A stretch of 64,000 bases of DNA from CAVVFX01 sp963747535 (GTDB lineage Bacteria; Acidobacteriota; Terriglobia; Bryobacterales; Bryobacteraceae), in NCBI GenBank assembly GCA_963747535.1, contig CAVVFX010000026.1:1-64000 (forward strand), given 5' to 3'. Under the pieces are notes generated by a model. It saw nothing but the letters and a program-made list of their open reading frames with translations. It was not told the origin of the DNA and made no database searches. The translations under genes and the position numbers were made by a program. Below, in pieces: positions 1 to 7,535 of this stretch (position 1 is its first letter; each line of letters begins with the position of its first letter).

Positions 1-196
1 AAGTCACAGAGAGCGGGGAGCTAAAGCTATTGGGTTGTGGCTGCCGGAGGAGTACGTGATCGATGCCTTTACGGCAAACACCAAAGTGAACACTGTTCGC
101 TTTCGCGGGACATTCAAGGCTGAAAACTGGGTAAACTCAATCGCCAGACCGAGGCCACAAAAACGCTATCGTCTTTGTTTGCAATCGAATGTCATG
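1..196. other. left edge, no gene recognised
   Basis: This stretch lies between the window edge and the break point of a truncated tRNA. The only open frames are short, lack a ribosome binding site and resemble nothing I know. I looked on the minus strand for the missing 3' half of the tRNA and for group I intron core sequence and saw neither. It could be the flank of an integrated or deleted element. Confidence 0.3.
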
Positions 197-234
197 TTAC
201 AAAACTGCCGCTCTACCAACTGAGCTACGCCAGC
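197..234 (-). tRNA. truncated tRNA-Thr(TGT), 5' half only
   Basis: Read on the minus strand from 234, the sequence gives a 7-base acceptor arm GCTGGCG, TA, D-stem GCTC/GAGC with loop AGTTGGTA, then anticodon stem GCAGT and a 7-base loop TTTGTAA with anticodon TGT (Thr). The 3' strand of the anticodon stem should read ACTGC but reads CATGA, and no T-arm or acceptor 3' strand follows. The gene therefore stops exactly after the anticodon loop, a position where tyrosine integrases often recombine. It may be a leftover attachment site or a tRNA broken by rearrangement. It cannot make a functional tRNA as it stands. Confidence 0.7.
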
Positions 235-365
235 ATAGAGACGATTATATCAGCCGCTTAAATACTCGACTCCTCTGTCGACAGCTGCAGACCTGCATCC
301 TCGCCCCTCCGAAAACGTCCGAACGTACCGTACAACCGATCGTCCATCGTGCTAGCATTTAGCCG

Positions 366-800
366 ATGGCTCTTGCGGAGTTAGGCAAACAGCTCGCCCA
401 ACAGGTAGTCGGCGACAAAATTCAGAATGTCATGGACTCACTGCGGCCGCCGGACGCGTCCAAGATTCTGGAATCCGTGAAGCAGGAGAAGCCTGCCGTT
501 CCGGCTCCGGCCGAAAGCCTCGGTTCGGTTATCGTTGGCCAGGTCCAAGCCATGCAGCGGGCCTGCAAGGAAGATCAGGAACTGATGGTGCTGTGCGGCG
601 GCGGTATCGAGACCATGCGCGTGCTGGAGATTTTTGCGCCCACCTGGCAGGTGCTAGTCATGACCGGCATCGACACCGATCGCAACGTCACGCGCGTAAT
701 TTCTCCCATTGCAGCGGTACAACTGGTTTGCAAAACGATGACCGTGCAGGCGGGCGCCAAGCCGGTACGCGTCAACTTCGTCATTCCAAAAGCGAAGTAG
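366..800 (+). CDS. conserved hypothetical protein, 144 aa
   Basis: I do not recognise the family. The protein has an amphipathic N-terminal helix (about residues 1-35), a Pro/Ala-rich linker near 45-55, and a compact C-terminal half rich in Val and Ile that is probably a small alpha/beta fold. There is no signal peptide or membrane segment. It ends two bases before the start of the YkgJ-type gene in the same direction, so the two are probably co-transcribed. Base periodicity and the tight spacing to the next gene support it being real. Confidence 0.6.
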   Translation: MALAELGKQLAQQVVGDKIQNVMDSLRPPDASKILESVKQEKPAVPAPAESLGSVIVGQVQAMQRACKEDQELMVLCGGGIETMRVLEIFAPTWQVLVMTGIDTDRNVTRVISPIAAVQLVCKTMTVQAGAKPVRVNFVIPKAK

Positions 801-802
801 CG

Positions 803-1348
803 ATGCTGGTCGAGTTGCATCGTCAGATTGACTCCCGGGCGCAAGAAATTGCCGCTTCTCAAAACGATTGGCCTTGCCGGCGGGGGTGCGACACCTGCTG
901 CCGCCGCCTCGCCGAACTTCCGCGTCTGGCTCGTGCGGAGTGGAATCTGATCGACGCCGCGCTGGCGAGCCTGCCGCAACGCGTAAAGCTCGAAATCAAC
1001 GCGCGGATCCGCGAGCTGAACCCGTCTGAAGGTCGTTACATTTGTCCTTTCCTCGACCGTGACGCAGGAAGCTGCCTGATCTATGGCCACCGGCCGGTCG
1101 AGTGCCGCACCTACGGTTTCTACGTCGAACGGGATCGCGGCCTTTACTGCCGGCAAATCGAAGGGCGCGTGAATTCGGGTGAGTTCGCCAACGTCGTGTG
1201 GGGAAATGCGGCCGCCATCGGTGCGCGGCTCGAAACCTTCGGAGAGAAGATCAGTTTGCCGGAGTGGTTCAGCGATTCGCCTGAATGGCCGCCTCGACCT
1301 CTTCCCACTCCGCCATCAAGCCCTCCAGATCCTTGCGGCGCGCCGTGA
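803..1348 (+). CDS. YkgJ-family cysteine cluster protein
   Basis: The ATG at 803 follows the previous stop by two bases. The protein (181 aa) carries the family signature CRRGCDTCCR near residues 25-34 and further conserved Cys in CPFLD, CLIY and the RPVECRTYG block, which together are thought to bind zinc or iron. The family is of unknown function, often annotated as a Fe/Zn oxidoreductase. The last 80 bases overlap the end of the convergent ABC-F gene, and the corresponding C-terminal tail is Pro/Ser-rich and low complexity. The overlap may reflect a drifted stop codon. Family assignment is secure; biochemical role is not. Confidence 0.85.
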   Translation: MLVELHRQIDSRAQEIAASQNDWPCRRGCDTCCRRLAELPRLARAEWNLIDAALASLPQRVKLEINARIRELNPSEGRYICPFLDRDAGSCLIYGHRPVECRTYGFYVERDRGLYCRQIEGRVNSGEFANVVWGNAAAIGARLETFGEKISLPEWFSDSPEWPPRPLPTPPSSPPDPCGAP

Positions 1349-3218
1349 CCAGGTCATTCAGCTCGACCGTCTGTTCGACGCTGACGAAATTCCCGAGAGC
1401 CAGTTCGAGATCTGCAATTTCGGCCTCCAGGCGCGTGATCTCGTCTTCAATCGCGCGGGAACGACCCTTCATCTGCCGCAGCTTGATCGGATTCAGCCGC
1501 CGGTTTTTGTCGTCTGGCTGAGGCACGGGACTCGCGGGCGCCGGCGCTGCGGGCTTCGCTTCCTGAACCGCACGTGCCGGAGGTACCGCAGGCTGCGCTC
1601 CATTGCGGTCCGGACCGCCTTCTTTGCGCCACAAATAATCTTCGTAATTGCCGGGAAACGGCGTCACTTCGCCGCCGCCCACTTCGAACACCCGGCTTGC
1701 CAGGTTGTCGATGAAATAGCGGTCGTGCGAGACGAAGACGACTGTACCGGTGAAGCTCTTCAAGGCATCCAGCAGGACATCCTTGGCGCGCATGTCCAGG
1801 TGGTTGGTAGGCTCGTCGAGCAGCATGAAGTTGCCGGGGTTGAGCAGCATGCGAGCCAGCGCGTAGCGATTGCGCTCGCCGCCCGACAGTACTCCGATCT
1901 GCTTGAATGCATCGTCGCCGGAAAAGAGGAACGATCCCAGAATGGTACGCAGCTCGGTGTTCGAAGAGCGCGGCGCCACAGTGCTCAGGTCGTCGATCAT
2001 CCTGGCATCCGGGTCGAGTTCCTTGTACTGATCCTGCGCGAAGTAATCGGGCTCGGCGTTGTGGCCCAGAATGTACTCGCCGCTGGTGACAGGCTCCGCA
2101 CCGGCTAAAACCTTAATCAGCGTCGACTTGCCCGCTCCGTTCACACCCACCAGCGCCACCCGGTCGCCGCGCTCGATCAGAAAATTGGCTTTGCCGAAAA
2201 CAAACTTCTCGCCGTAGCTTTTGGAAACGTTCCTGAATTCCGCCACCACGCGCCCGCTGGCCTTGGGCTGGGGGAACCGGAAGTGGATTGTCTCTTCATC
2301 CGGCGGTATTTCGATCCGCTCGATCTTCTCCAGTTCCTTGATACGGCTCTGCACCTGCTTGGCTTTGGTGGCCTGGGCGCGAAACCGGTTAATGAAGGCC
2401 TCGAGATGCTGGATCTTGTCCTGCTGGTTGTCGTACGCCGCCTTGAGCTGCGCGCGACGCTCGTTTTTCAGGACCTCGAACTTGGAATAGTTGCCGGTGT
2501 AGAAGTGGACGCGCTTATTCCATATCTCGATGGTGCGCGAAACCGTAACGTCGAGGAAGAAACGGTCGTGCGAGACCATGATAAAGGCGTTAGGATACGA
2601 CGCCAGATACTGTTCCAGCCAGTTGCGCGCTTCGAGATCCAGGTGGTTGGTGGGCTCGTCGAGCAGCAGGAGATTCGGTTTCTCGAGCAGCAATTTAGCC
2701 AGCGCGATACGCATCTGCCAGCCGCCGGAGAACTCTTCCGTGCGCCGGCGCCAGTCGTCGCGCGGGAAGCCGAGTCCGGATAGCACGCTGCCCACTTGCG
2801 CTTCGATGGCGTACCCGTCGCGCGCCGAGAATTCATTCTGCACACGCTCGAATCGCTCCGCTACCTGGGCATATTCGCCGGCTGAATGGTCCAACTCGGA
2901 CATGCGGCGCGTGAGGTCTTCCATCTCGACCTCCATTAACCGGAGATCCTCGAAGACCGTCATGCATTCGGCAAATACCGACCGTCCCGAGAGCGAAAGA
3001 CCATCCTGCGGAAGATAGCCCGCGCTGACGCCTTTCATGGTCACAATGGAGCCGTAGTCCAGAGACTCGATGCCGGCGAGGACTTTGAGCAGTGTGGACT
3101 TGCCGGTCCCGTTGCCGCCGACAATCCCGGCGCGTTCCTTAGGGTTAACCAGCCAGTCCAGGTTTTCGAACAGGACCTTGGGGCCGAAGCGTTTCCCGGC
3201 TCCGGTAAGCTGAATCAC
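1269..3218 (-). CDS. ABC-F family ATPase (Uup/EttA-like)
   Basis: This 649-residue protein has two ABC ATPase domains in one chain and no membrane segment, as in ribosome-associated ABC-F factors. Walker A is GGNGTGKST at 34-42 and GVNGAGKST near 360; signatures are FSGGW and LSGGERNR; each Walker B is followed by LLLDEPTNHLD or LLDEPTNHLD. A charged linker with basic residues separates the domains (about 240-315), and the C-terminal 80 residues form a coiled coil after a Pro/Ala-rich hinge, the Uup arrangement. It acts on the ribosome, not as a transporter. The start overlaps the upstream zinc-ribbon gene by four bases, so the two form an operon. Confidence 0.92.
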   Translation of the reverse strand: MIQLTGAGKRFGPKVLFENLDWLVNPKERAGIVGGNGTGKSTLLKVLAGIESLDYGSIVTMKGVSAGYLPQDGLSLSGRSVFAECMTVFEDLRLMEVEMEDLTRRMSELDHSAGEYAQVAERFERVQNEFSARDGYAIEAQVGSVLSGLGFPRDDWRRRTEEFSGGWQMRIALAKLLLEKPNLLLLDEPTNHLDLEARNWLEQYLASYPNAFIMVSHDRFFLDVTVSRTIEIWNKRVHFYTGNYSKFEVLKNERRAQLKAAYDNQQDKIQHLEAFINRFRAQATKAKQVQSRIKELEKIERIEIPPDEETIHFRFPQPKASGRVVAEFRNVSKSYGEKFVFGKANFLIERGDRVALVGVNGAGKSTLIKVLAGAEPVTSGEYILGHNAEPDYFAQDQYKELDPDARMIDDLSTVAPRSSNTELRTILGSFLFSGDDAFKQIGVLSGGERNRYALARMLLNPGNFMLLDEPTNHLDMRAKDVLLDALKSFTGTVVFVSHDRYFIDNLASRVFEVGGGEVTPFPGNYEDYLWRKEGGPDRNGAQPAVPPARAVQEAKPAAPAPASPVPQPDDKNRRLNPIKLRQMKGRSRAIEDEITRLEAEIADLELALGNFVSVEQTVELNDLVTARRKDLEGLMAEWEEVEAAIQANR

Positions 3219-3964
3219 GCCTCGTTAGCCCGTTGTCCGACCAGTTCTTCCACGCTTTGCGGCGGATTATAAACCAGAATCCGTCCGCAGCTCTCGCAAT
3301 ACTTCACCGTGTCACCGCGGCGGAGTTCCTGCATGAACTGCGGCCTGACACCGATGTGACAGGCTGTACAGCGTCCATCGTTGACTTCGGCAACTGCGAT
3401 ACCGCGACGGGCTTTGCGCAGCCGCTCATATTCTTTGAGAACTACGGGCGTGATCTCGGTCGAGATCCCGGCGCGCCGCGCGTGCAGTTCGGCGAGGATC
3501 CTCTCGTCGGCTGCGGTTTTTTCGCGTGCCCGCGCCTTTTCCGCCTCCACCTGTACTTTCTCTTCAGCGAGAGACTTCTCCGCCGCCTTGACGTTCTTGT
3601 CGAGGGGCTCGGATTCGGCCATCAATTCCAGGATGCGGTCCTCGTGCTTACGCACTTCCGACTCGCAGAATTCAATCTCGTTCTGAAAGGCTTTATACTG
3701 ATCGTTGTTCTTAGCTGCCAGCATCTGATCGCGCAGCTTCGAGACCTTCTGATTTTGCAGCTGGATTTGTTCTTCCAGCCGTTTTCGCTCTTTGCCGTTG
3801 GCCAGGAGAGCCGCCTTGTCCATTTCGACACGGCGCTGGTGACTCGCCAGCCTGGTCTCAATTTGTGCAATATGTTTGGGGAGGGCCGAAACTTCCTTAC
3901 TCAGTTCTGCTGCCTGACTATCGACTTCCTGAAGGCGGATAGCGGCTTTCACGTCTGAATGCAT
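3215..3964 (-). CDS. coiled-coil protein with C4 zinc ribbon (DUF164/CdsZ type)
   Basis: The protein has 249 residues. Residues 1-170 are almost entirely heptad-rich helix, predicted as a long antiparallel coiled-coil hairpin. The C-terminus has a zinc ribbon with CTACH near 200 and CESCG near 224. This is the zf-RING_7/DUF164 family found next to translation and peptidoglycan genes in many phyla; its role is not settled. The stop overlaps the start of the ABC-F gene (ATGA, 3215-3218), indicating translational coupling. Confidence 0.85.
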   Translation of the reverse strand: MHSDVKAAIRLQEVDSQAAELSKEVSALPKHIAQIETRLASHQRRVEMDKAALLANGKERKRLEEQIQLQNQKVSKLRDQMLAAKNNDQYKAFQNEIEFCESEVRKHEDRILELMAESEPLDKNVKAAEKSLAEEKVQVEAEKARAREKTAADERILAELHARRAGISTEITPVVLKEYERLRKARRGIAVAEVNDGRCTACHIGVRPQFMQELRRGDTVKYCESCGRILVYNPPQSVEELVGQRANEA

Positions 3965-4030
3965 CTACCTTGAATCTTAACATTTCCGGACGCGGCGGAC
4001 TTCAGTCTGTGACTTTCCTCACCGAATCGG

Positions 4031-5263
4031 ATGCCAGAAGCTGAACCTGCCACAATACGCGATGTGTCTCTGACCCGGGTTCCCGTTGGGCTGCTGGCCT
4101 TTAGCGCCGGCACGATTGTCGCCAATATCTACTACGCCCAGCCGCTGCTGGCTGAGATGGCGCGTGCTTTCGGGGTTACCGTCAGCGGCATCGGGTTCGT
4201 CGCGATGCTGAGCCAGATCGGCACCGCGACGGGCATGTTCCTGTTCGTACCGTTGGGCGACAATCGTGAGCGCCGGTCGTTGATCATTTTCCTGCTGCTG
4301 GCAGCGTTCGTCTCGCTCTGCGCGATGGCCGCGGCGCCAAACATCCTATGGCTGCGGATCGCGAGTTTCGCGGTTGGCGCGACCGCCTCCACGGTCCACG
4401 TCATCGTGCCGCTGGCCGCCCACCTCGCCCCCGACGCCAAACGCGGCAGAGTGGTCGGGACCGTGCTGAGCGGACTGCTGATCGGGATTCTGCTCGCGCG
4501 CACCTTTAGCGGCTTAGCGGCTGGGCTCTTCGGATGGCGCGCAGTTTACGGAATTGCCGCCGTCGCGATGCTGGTTCTCGCGCTGCTACTGCGGATACGT
4601 CTGCCGGAATGCCCGCCGCAACATCGACTGACCTGGGCGGCGCTGATCCAGTCGATCGGAGAGCTTGTGCGGCAACACCGGACGCTGCGCGAATCGGCAT
4701 TACTCGGCTCGGCGCTATTCTGCGCCTTCAGCGCCTTCTGGACCACGCTGGTGTTCCTCCTGCGAACGCCGCCGTACCACTACGGACCGGCAGTCGCCGG
4801 CTTGTTTGGCCTGGTCGGCGCGACCGGCGCACTCTGCGCGCCCTTCGCCGGACACATCACCGACCGGCGCGGTCCACGGTTCACGATTCTGTCGGCGCTC
4901 TTTCTGACGCTCGCGTCGTTCGTTCTCATGGCCACTTTCGGGACATCGCTCGCAGGCCTTATCGCAGGAGTGATTCTGCTGGATCTGGGAGTGCAGGCCG
5001 GTCACGTCGCTAACCAGACCCGCATCTACTCCATCGATCCGGCGGCACGGGGCCGGCTAAACACCGTGTATATGTTCATGTATTTCGTCGGCGGTTCGTT
5101 GGGTTCGTACGGCGGCGCCGTCGCGTGGGCCCATTGGGGTTGGACCGGAGTCTGCGCACTGGCAATCGCAGTTCTAGGCTGTGCGTCAGGAGCGTATTGG
5201 TTCCTGGGGATTCGGGAACACCAACGGCCTGGTGTTCCGGAGCGCGCCACCGAAGGTTATTAG
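4031..5263 (+). CDS. MFS transporter, 410 aa
   Basis: The protein has about twelve hydrophobic segments, with the family loop pattern between TM2 and TM3 (GDNRERRS) and between TM8 and TM9 (GHITDRRGPR). The first helix carries ANIYYAQPLLAEMA, typical of the YnfM/YgaY-like drug-export branch of MFS. Substrate unknown. It converges on the next gene with a four-base overlap of coding ends, leaving no room for a separate terminator. Confidence 0.88.
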   Translation: MPEAEPATIRDVSLTRVPVGLLAFSAGTIVANIYYAQPLLAEMARAFGVTVSGIGFVAMLSQIGTATGMFLFVPLGDNRERRSLIIFLLLAAFVSLCAMAAAPNILWLRIASFAVGATASTVHVIVPLAAHLAPDAKRGRVVGTVLSGLLIGILLARTFSGLAAGLFGWRAVYGIAAVAMLVLALLLRIRLPECPPQHRLTWAALIQSIGELVRQHRTLRESALLGSALFCAFSAFWTTLVFLLRTPPYHYGPAVAGLFGLVGATGALCAPFAGHITDRRGPRFTILSALFLTLASFVLMATFGTSLAGLIAGVILLDLGVQAGHVANQTRIYSIDPAARGRLNTVYMFMYFVGGSLGSYGGAVAWAHWGWTGVCALAIAVLGCASGAYWFLGIREHQRPGVPERATEGY

Positions 5264-6102
5264 ACGTTACAGATTTCGTACGCCTTTTCGAGCGACTTGA
5301 TCTGGTCCGGAGCGGTGGGCGAGAACTCGTGAGCGAGGTAGTCGGTGAAGCCCAGGTCCGCAATGGCAGCGGCGATGGCGCGGTAGTTCAGCTCCTGAGT
5401 TTCGTCGATCTCGTGCCGTCCCGGAACGCCGCCCGTGTGGAAATGGCCGAGGAAGGCGAAGTTGTCGCGGATGGTTCGGATGACGTCGCCTTCCATGATC
5501 TGCATATGATAAATGTCGTAGAGCAGTTTCACCCGCGCCGAGCCCACGCGTTTGCACAACTCGACGCCCCACGCGGTATGGTCCGCCATATAATCCTTGT
5601 GGTTGACCTTGCTGTTGAGCAGTTCGAGATTGATCGTCACGCCCTTTTCCTCGGCCAGTTTTTTGACGCGGTTCAATCCCTTGGCACAGTTTTCCAGACC
5701 TTCGCCGTCAGGCATACCCTTGCGATTGCCGCTGAAGGTGATGACGTTGGGAACGCCGGCTGCGGCGGCGCGCGGAATGTTCTCTTCCATTTGCTGGACC
5801 AGCTTCTCGTGATTGTCCAGCCGGTTCCAGCAGTCCGGGATGTTGCCCGCGCCCGGGGTCATGGAGGGCATCAGACCGTACTTCTGGATGGTCGGCCATT
5901 CCGTGTGGTCGACCAGATCGATGCCTTTCAGGCCGATACGCACGCAATGCTGGCAGAGCTCATCGAGCGTATACTTCTTCCAGGGCCCGCGACAGACGGC
6001 CTGTTTCAAGCGCGGGTTACTCGCGGACATCGCAGGAACCGCGGCCGCGCCGAGCGCGACGGTCGCCGTGCGGAGCGCATTGCGTCTCGTAATAGGGATC
6101 AT
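5260..6102 (-). CDS. hydroxypyruvate isomerase-like TIM barrel protein, copy 2
   Basis: An exported sugar-phosphate-isomerase-like TIM barrel (AP endonuclease 2 fold, Hyi family). The start chosen here is the second Met (ATG 6102-6100) because it overlaps the stop of the upstream paralogue (ATGA); a Met three codons earlier is also possible. A twin-arginine signal (ITRRNALRTATVALG) is followed by Ala-rich sequence, then the barrel. Likely metal-site residues lie in the blocks NLELLNSKVNHKDY, LLYDIYHMQIMEGD and the HFHTGGVPGRHE stretch. Gene 6099-6938 encodes a close paralogue. Cytosolic Hyi interconverts hydroxypyruvate and tartronate semialdehyde; a periplasmic version may act on another sugar acid. 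Confidence 0.85.
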   Translation of the reverse strand: MIPITRRNALRTATVALGAAAVPAMSASNPRLKQAVCRGPWKKYTLDELCQHCVRIGLKGIDLVDHTEWPTIQKYGLMPSMTPGAGNIPDCWNRLDNHEKLVQQMEENIPRAAAAGVPNVITFSGNRKGMPDGEGLENCAKGLNRVKKLAEEKGVTINLELLNSKVNHKDYMADHTAWGVELCKRVGSARVKLLYDIYHMQIMEGDVIRTIRDNFAFLGHFHTGGVPGRHEIDETQELNYRAIAAAIADLGFTDYLAHEFSPTAPDQIKSLEKAYEICNV

Positions 6103-6938
6103 ACGTTGCATAGCTCGTAGGCTTGTTGAAGCGACTGGAGCGGGTCTGGCGCGATAGGCACGAACTCGTGCGCGAAATAGCCCTGGAAACCGAGGTCCGC
6201 GATGGCTGTCGCGACGGCGCGCCAGTTGAGTTCCTGTTTGTCATTCAGTTCATGCCGGTCGGGAACGCCGCCGGTATGAAAGTGTCCGAGATACGCGTAG
6301 TTATCCCGGATATTGCGAATAATATCGCCTTCCATAATCTGCATGTGGTAGATGTCGTACAGCAGTTTGACACGCGGCGAATCGACCTTCTTGCACATCT
6401 CCGCGCCCCAGGCCACGTGGTCTGCCATGTAGTCTTTGTGATTCACCTTGCTGTTCAACAACTCCAGATTGACGGTGACACCCTTCTCTTCAGCGAACTT
6501 CTTGATACGGTTCAGGCCGGTGACACAATTGGCCAGCCCTTCGGCGTCAGGCATGCCTTTGCGGTTACCGCTGAACGCGATCACGTTGGGGAGTTTGTTG
6601 GCAGCGACCAAAGTGATGAGTTCCTGCAGGTCGCTGACTAACTTATCGTGATTCTCGAGGCGGTTGAAGCCATCCGGAATGCGGGCATTGCCTTGCACCA
6701 TGGACGGAACGAGACCATACTTCGTCACTGTCGGCCAATCCGGCGCGTTCACCAGATCGATGCCTTTGAGGCCGATGTGCTGGGCGGCCTGGCACAGATC
6801 GTCAAGTGAGGTTTTGCTGTAGCACCAGCGGCAGACCGACTGTTTCAGGCGGCCACTGGTTTCGGCGGCGGCTGCTGCCAGCGGCGCGGCAAGCGCGGTG
6901 GCGGCGCTATTGCGAAGTAGAGAACGGCGAGTGATCAT
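6099..6938 (-). CDS. hydroxypyruvate isomerase-like TIM barrel protein, copy 1
   Basis: A 279-residue protein with a Tat signal (MITRRSLLRNSAATALAA) and the same barrel as the downstream copy. Long blocks are shared, including the NLELLNSKVNHKDYMADH segment, KLLYDIYHMQIMEGD and HFHTGGVPDRHE. The start is the first Met and the Tat motif begins immediately after it. The pair is a tandem duplication with a coupled overlap, implying similar amounts of both proteins. Differences cluster in the N-terminal third. Family assignment is firm; the natural substrate is not known. Confidence 0.87.
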   Translation of the reverse strand: MITRRSLLRNSAATALAAPLAAAAAETSGRLKQSVCRWCYSKTSLDDLCQAAQHIGLKGIDLVNAPDWPTVTKYGLVPSMVQGNARIPDGFNRLENHDKLVSDLQELITLVAANKLPNVIAFSGNRKGMPDAEGLANCVTGLNRIKKFAEEKGVTVNLELLNSKVNHKDYMADHVAWGAEMCKKVDSPRVKLLYDIYHMQIMEGDIIRNIRDNYAYLGHFHTGGVPDRHELNDKQELNWRAVATAIADLGFQGYFAHEFVPIAPDPLQSLQQAYELCNV

Positions 6939-7247
6939 ACCGTCTCAAATACTATCGCAAATGAGTCCGGCGCACGGCAGCAACCTTCCGGCTGCGCAGC
7001 AGCCGCTCCTGCCAGCGGGGAGCTGTAGCGTCGCACGAACAAGTAAAAGCGCCCCGCGTTTAGCTGTTCACACCAACGTGTAGCATGCCACGGCTTGAGC
7101 TAGTCCAACTGATAACTGGTAACTGACAACTAAGATGTAATAAAACTCGCAGACGTACCGATCCAGTCTGCACTAACCGTCTGTTTGTAGCTATCTCACT
7201 TCTGACGCATCGGATATCGGGTAAAGTTCAGGAGGAGGCAGAAATCA
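6939..7247. other. intergenic, no gene
   Basis: About 300 bases without a supported gene. It contains near-repeats of the phrase AACTGATAACTGGTAACTG around 7106-7130 and a GC-rich short palindrome near 6990-7005. The right end carries the ribosome binding site of the broken KTSC gene. Confidence 0.4.
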
Positions 7248-7428
7248 ATGACAGCGGTCCCATTTCCACCGGTCCCTGTGAAATCGACGTTGCTGGCCAG
7301 CGTTGCCTGCGACGCCTACCAATCGATCCCCACAACAGTCTTCAACCAATTACTAATTACTCGACGCTGACTCTAAGGGCTCTTTCTTCAACCGGCACAT
7401 CCGAAACTGTTTCCCGCACCCGCCTTAG
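7248..7428 (+). pseudogene. KTSC-domain protein, deleted and frameshifted
   Basis: An ATG at 7248 sits nine bases after a perfect AGGAGGAGG. The frame gives 40 residues (to 7370) with PVKSTLLASVACDAYQ followed directly by SIPTTVFNQLL. In the next frame, from about 7357, the sequence continues LLDADSKGSFFNRHIRN, ending at a TAG at 7426. These three pieces match, in order, the N-terminal, the VPxxVYxxLL and the C-terminal SKGxYFNxxIR segments of KTSC domains. The central beta-hairpin is missing, and a TTACTAA direct duplication (TTACTAATTACT, 7350-7361) explains the frameshift. Intact KTSC proteins are about 70 residues and bind nucleic acid or accompany lysyl-tRNA synthetase; the function here is lost. 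Confidence 0.7.
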
Positions 7429-7500
7429 ACGAAGATCCTCCCTACGAATACGCTCTGCGCGATTCTGGTGAAAAAACCAAGTGACATTAGGCTCAAAGCC

Positions 7501-7527
7501 GACTGCGGCCAGGATTGGCCGCCCCAC
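7501..7527. repeat. short palindromic repeat, family A (GCGGCCA..TGGCCGC)
   Basis: The palindrome GCGGCCAGGATTGGCCGC is followed by CCCAC. The same unit recurs at about 24707-24730. It sits just beyond the 3' end of folC and could serve as a hairpin in the transcript. No transposase is linked. Confidence 0.55.
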
Positions 7528-7535
7528 TAAGGCTG

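Noticed and set aside
1..200. A group I intron in the anticodon loop of tRNA-Thr
   Set aside because: The insertion point would be right, but I found no group I core sequence on the minus strand of 1-196 and no second half of the tRNA. The window edge prevents a final answer.
1179..2783. Plus-strand open frames of 309 and 166 codons across the ABC-F gene
   Set aside because: The minus-strand ABC-F protein has both Walker A sites, signatures and linker; the plus-strand frames show no domain and no RBS.
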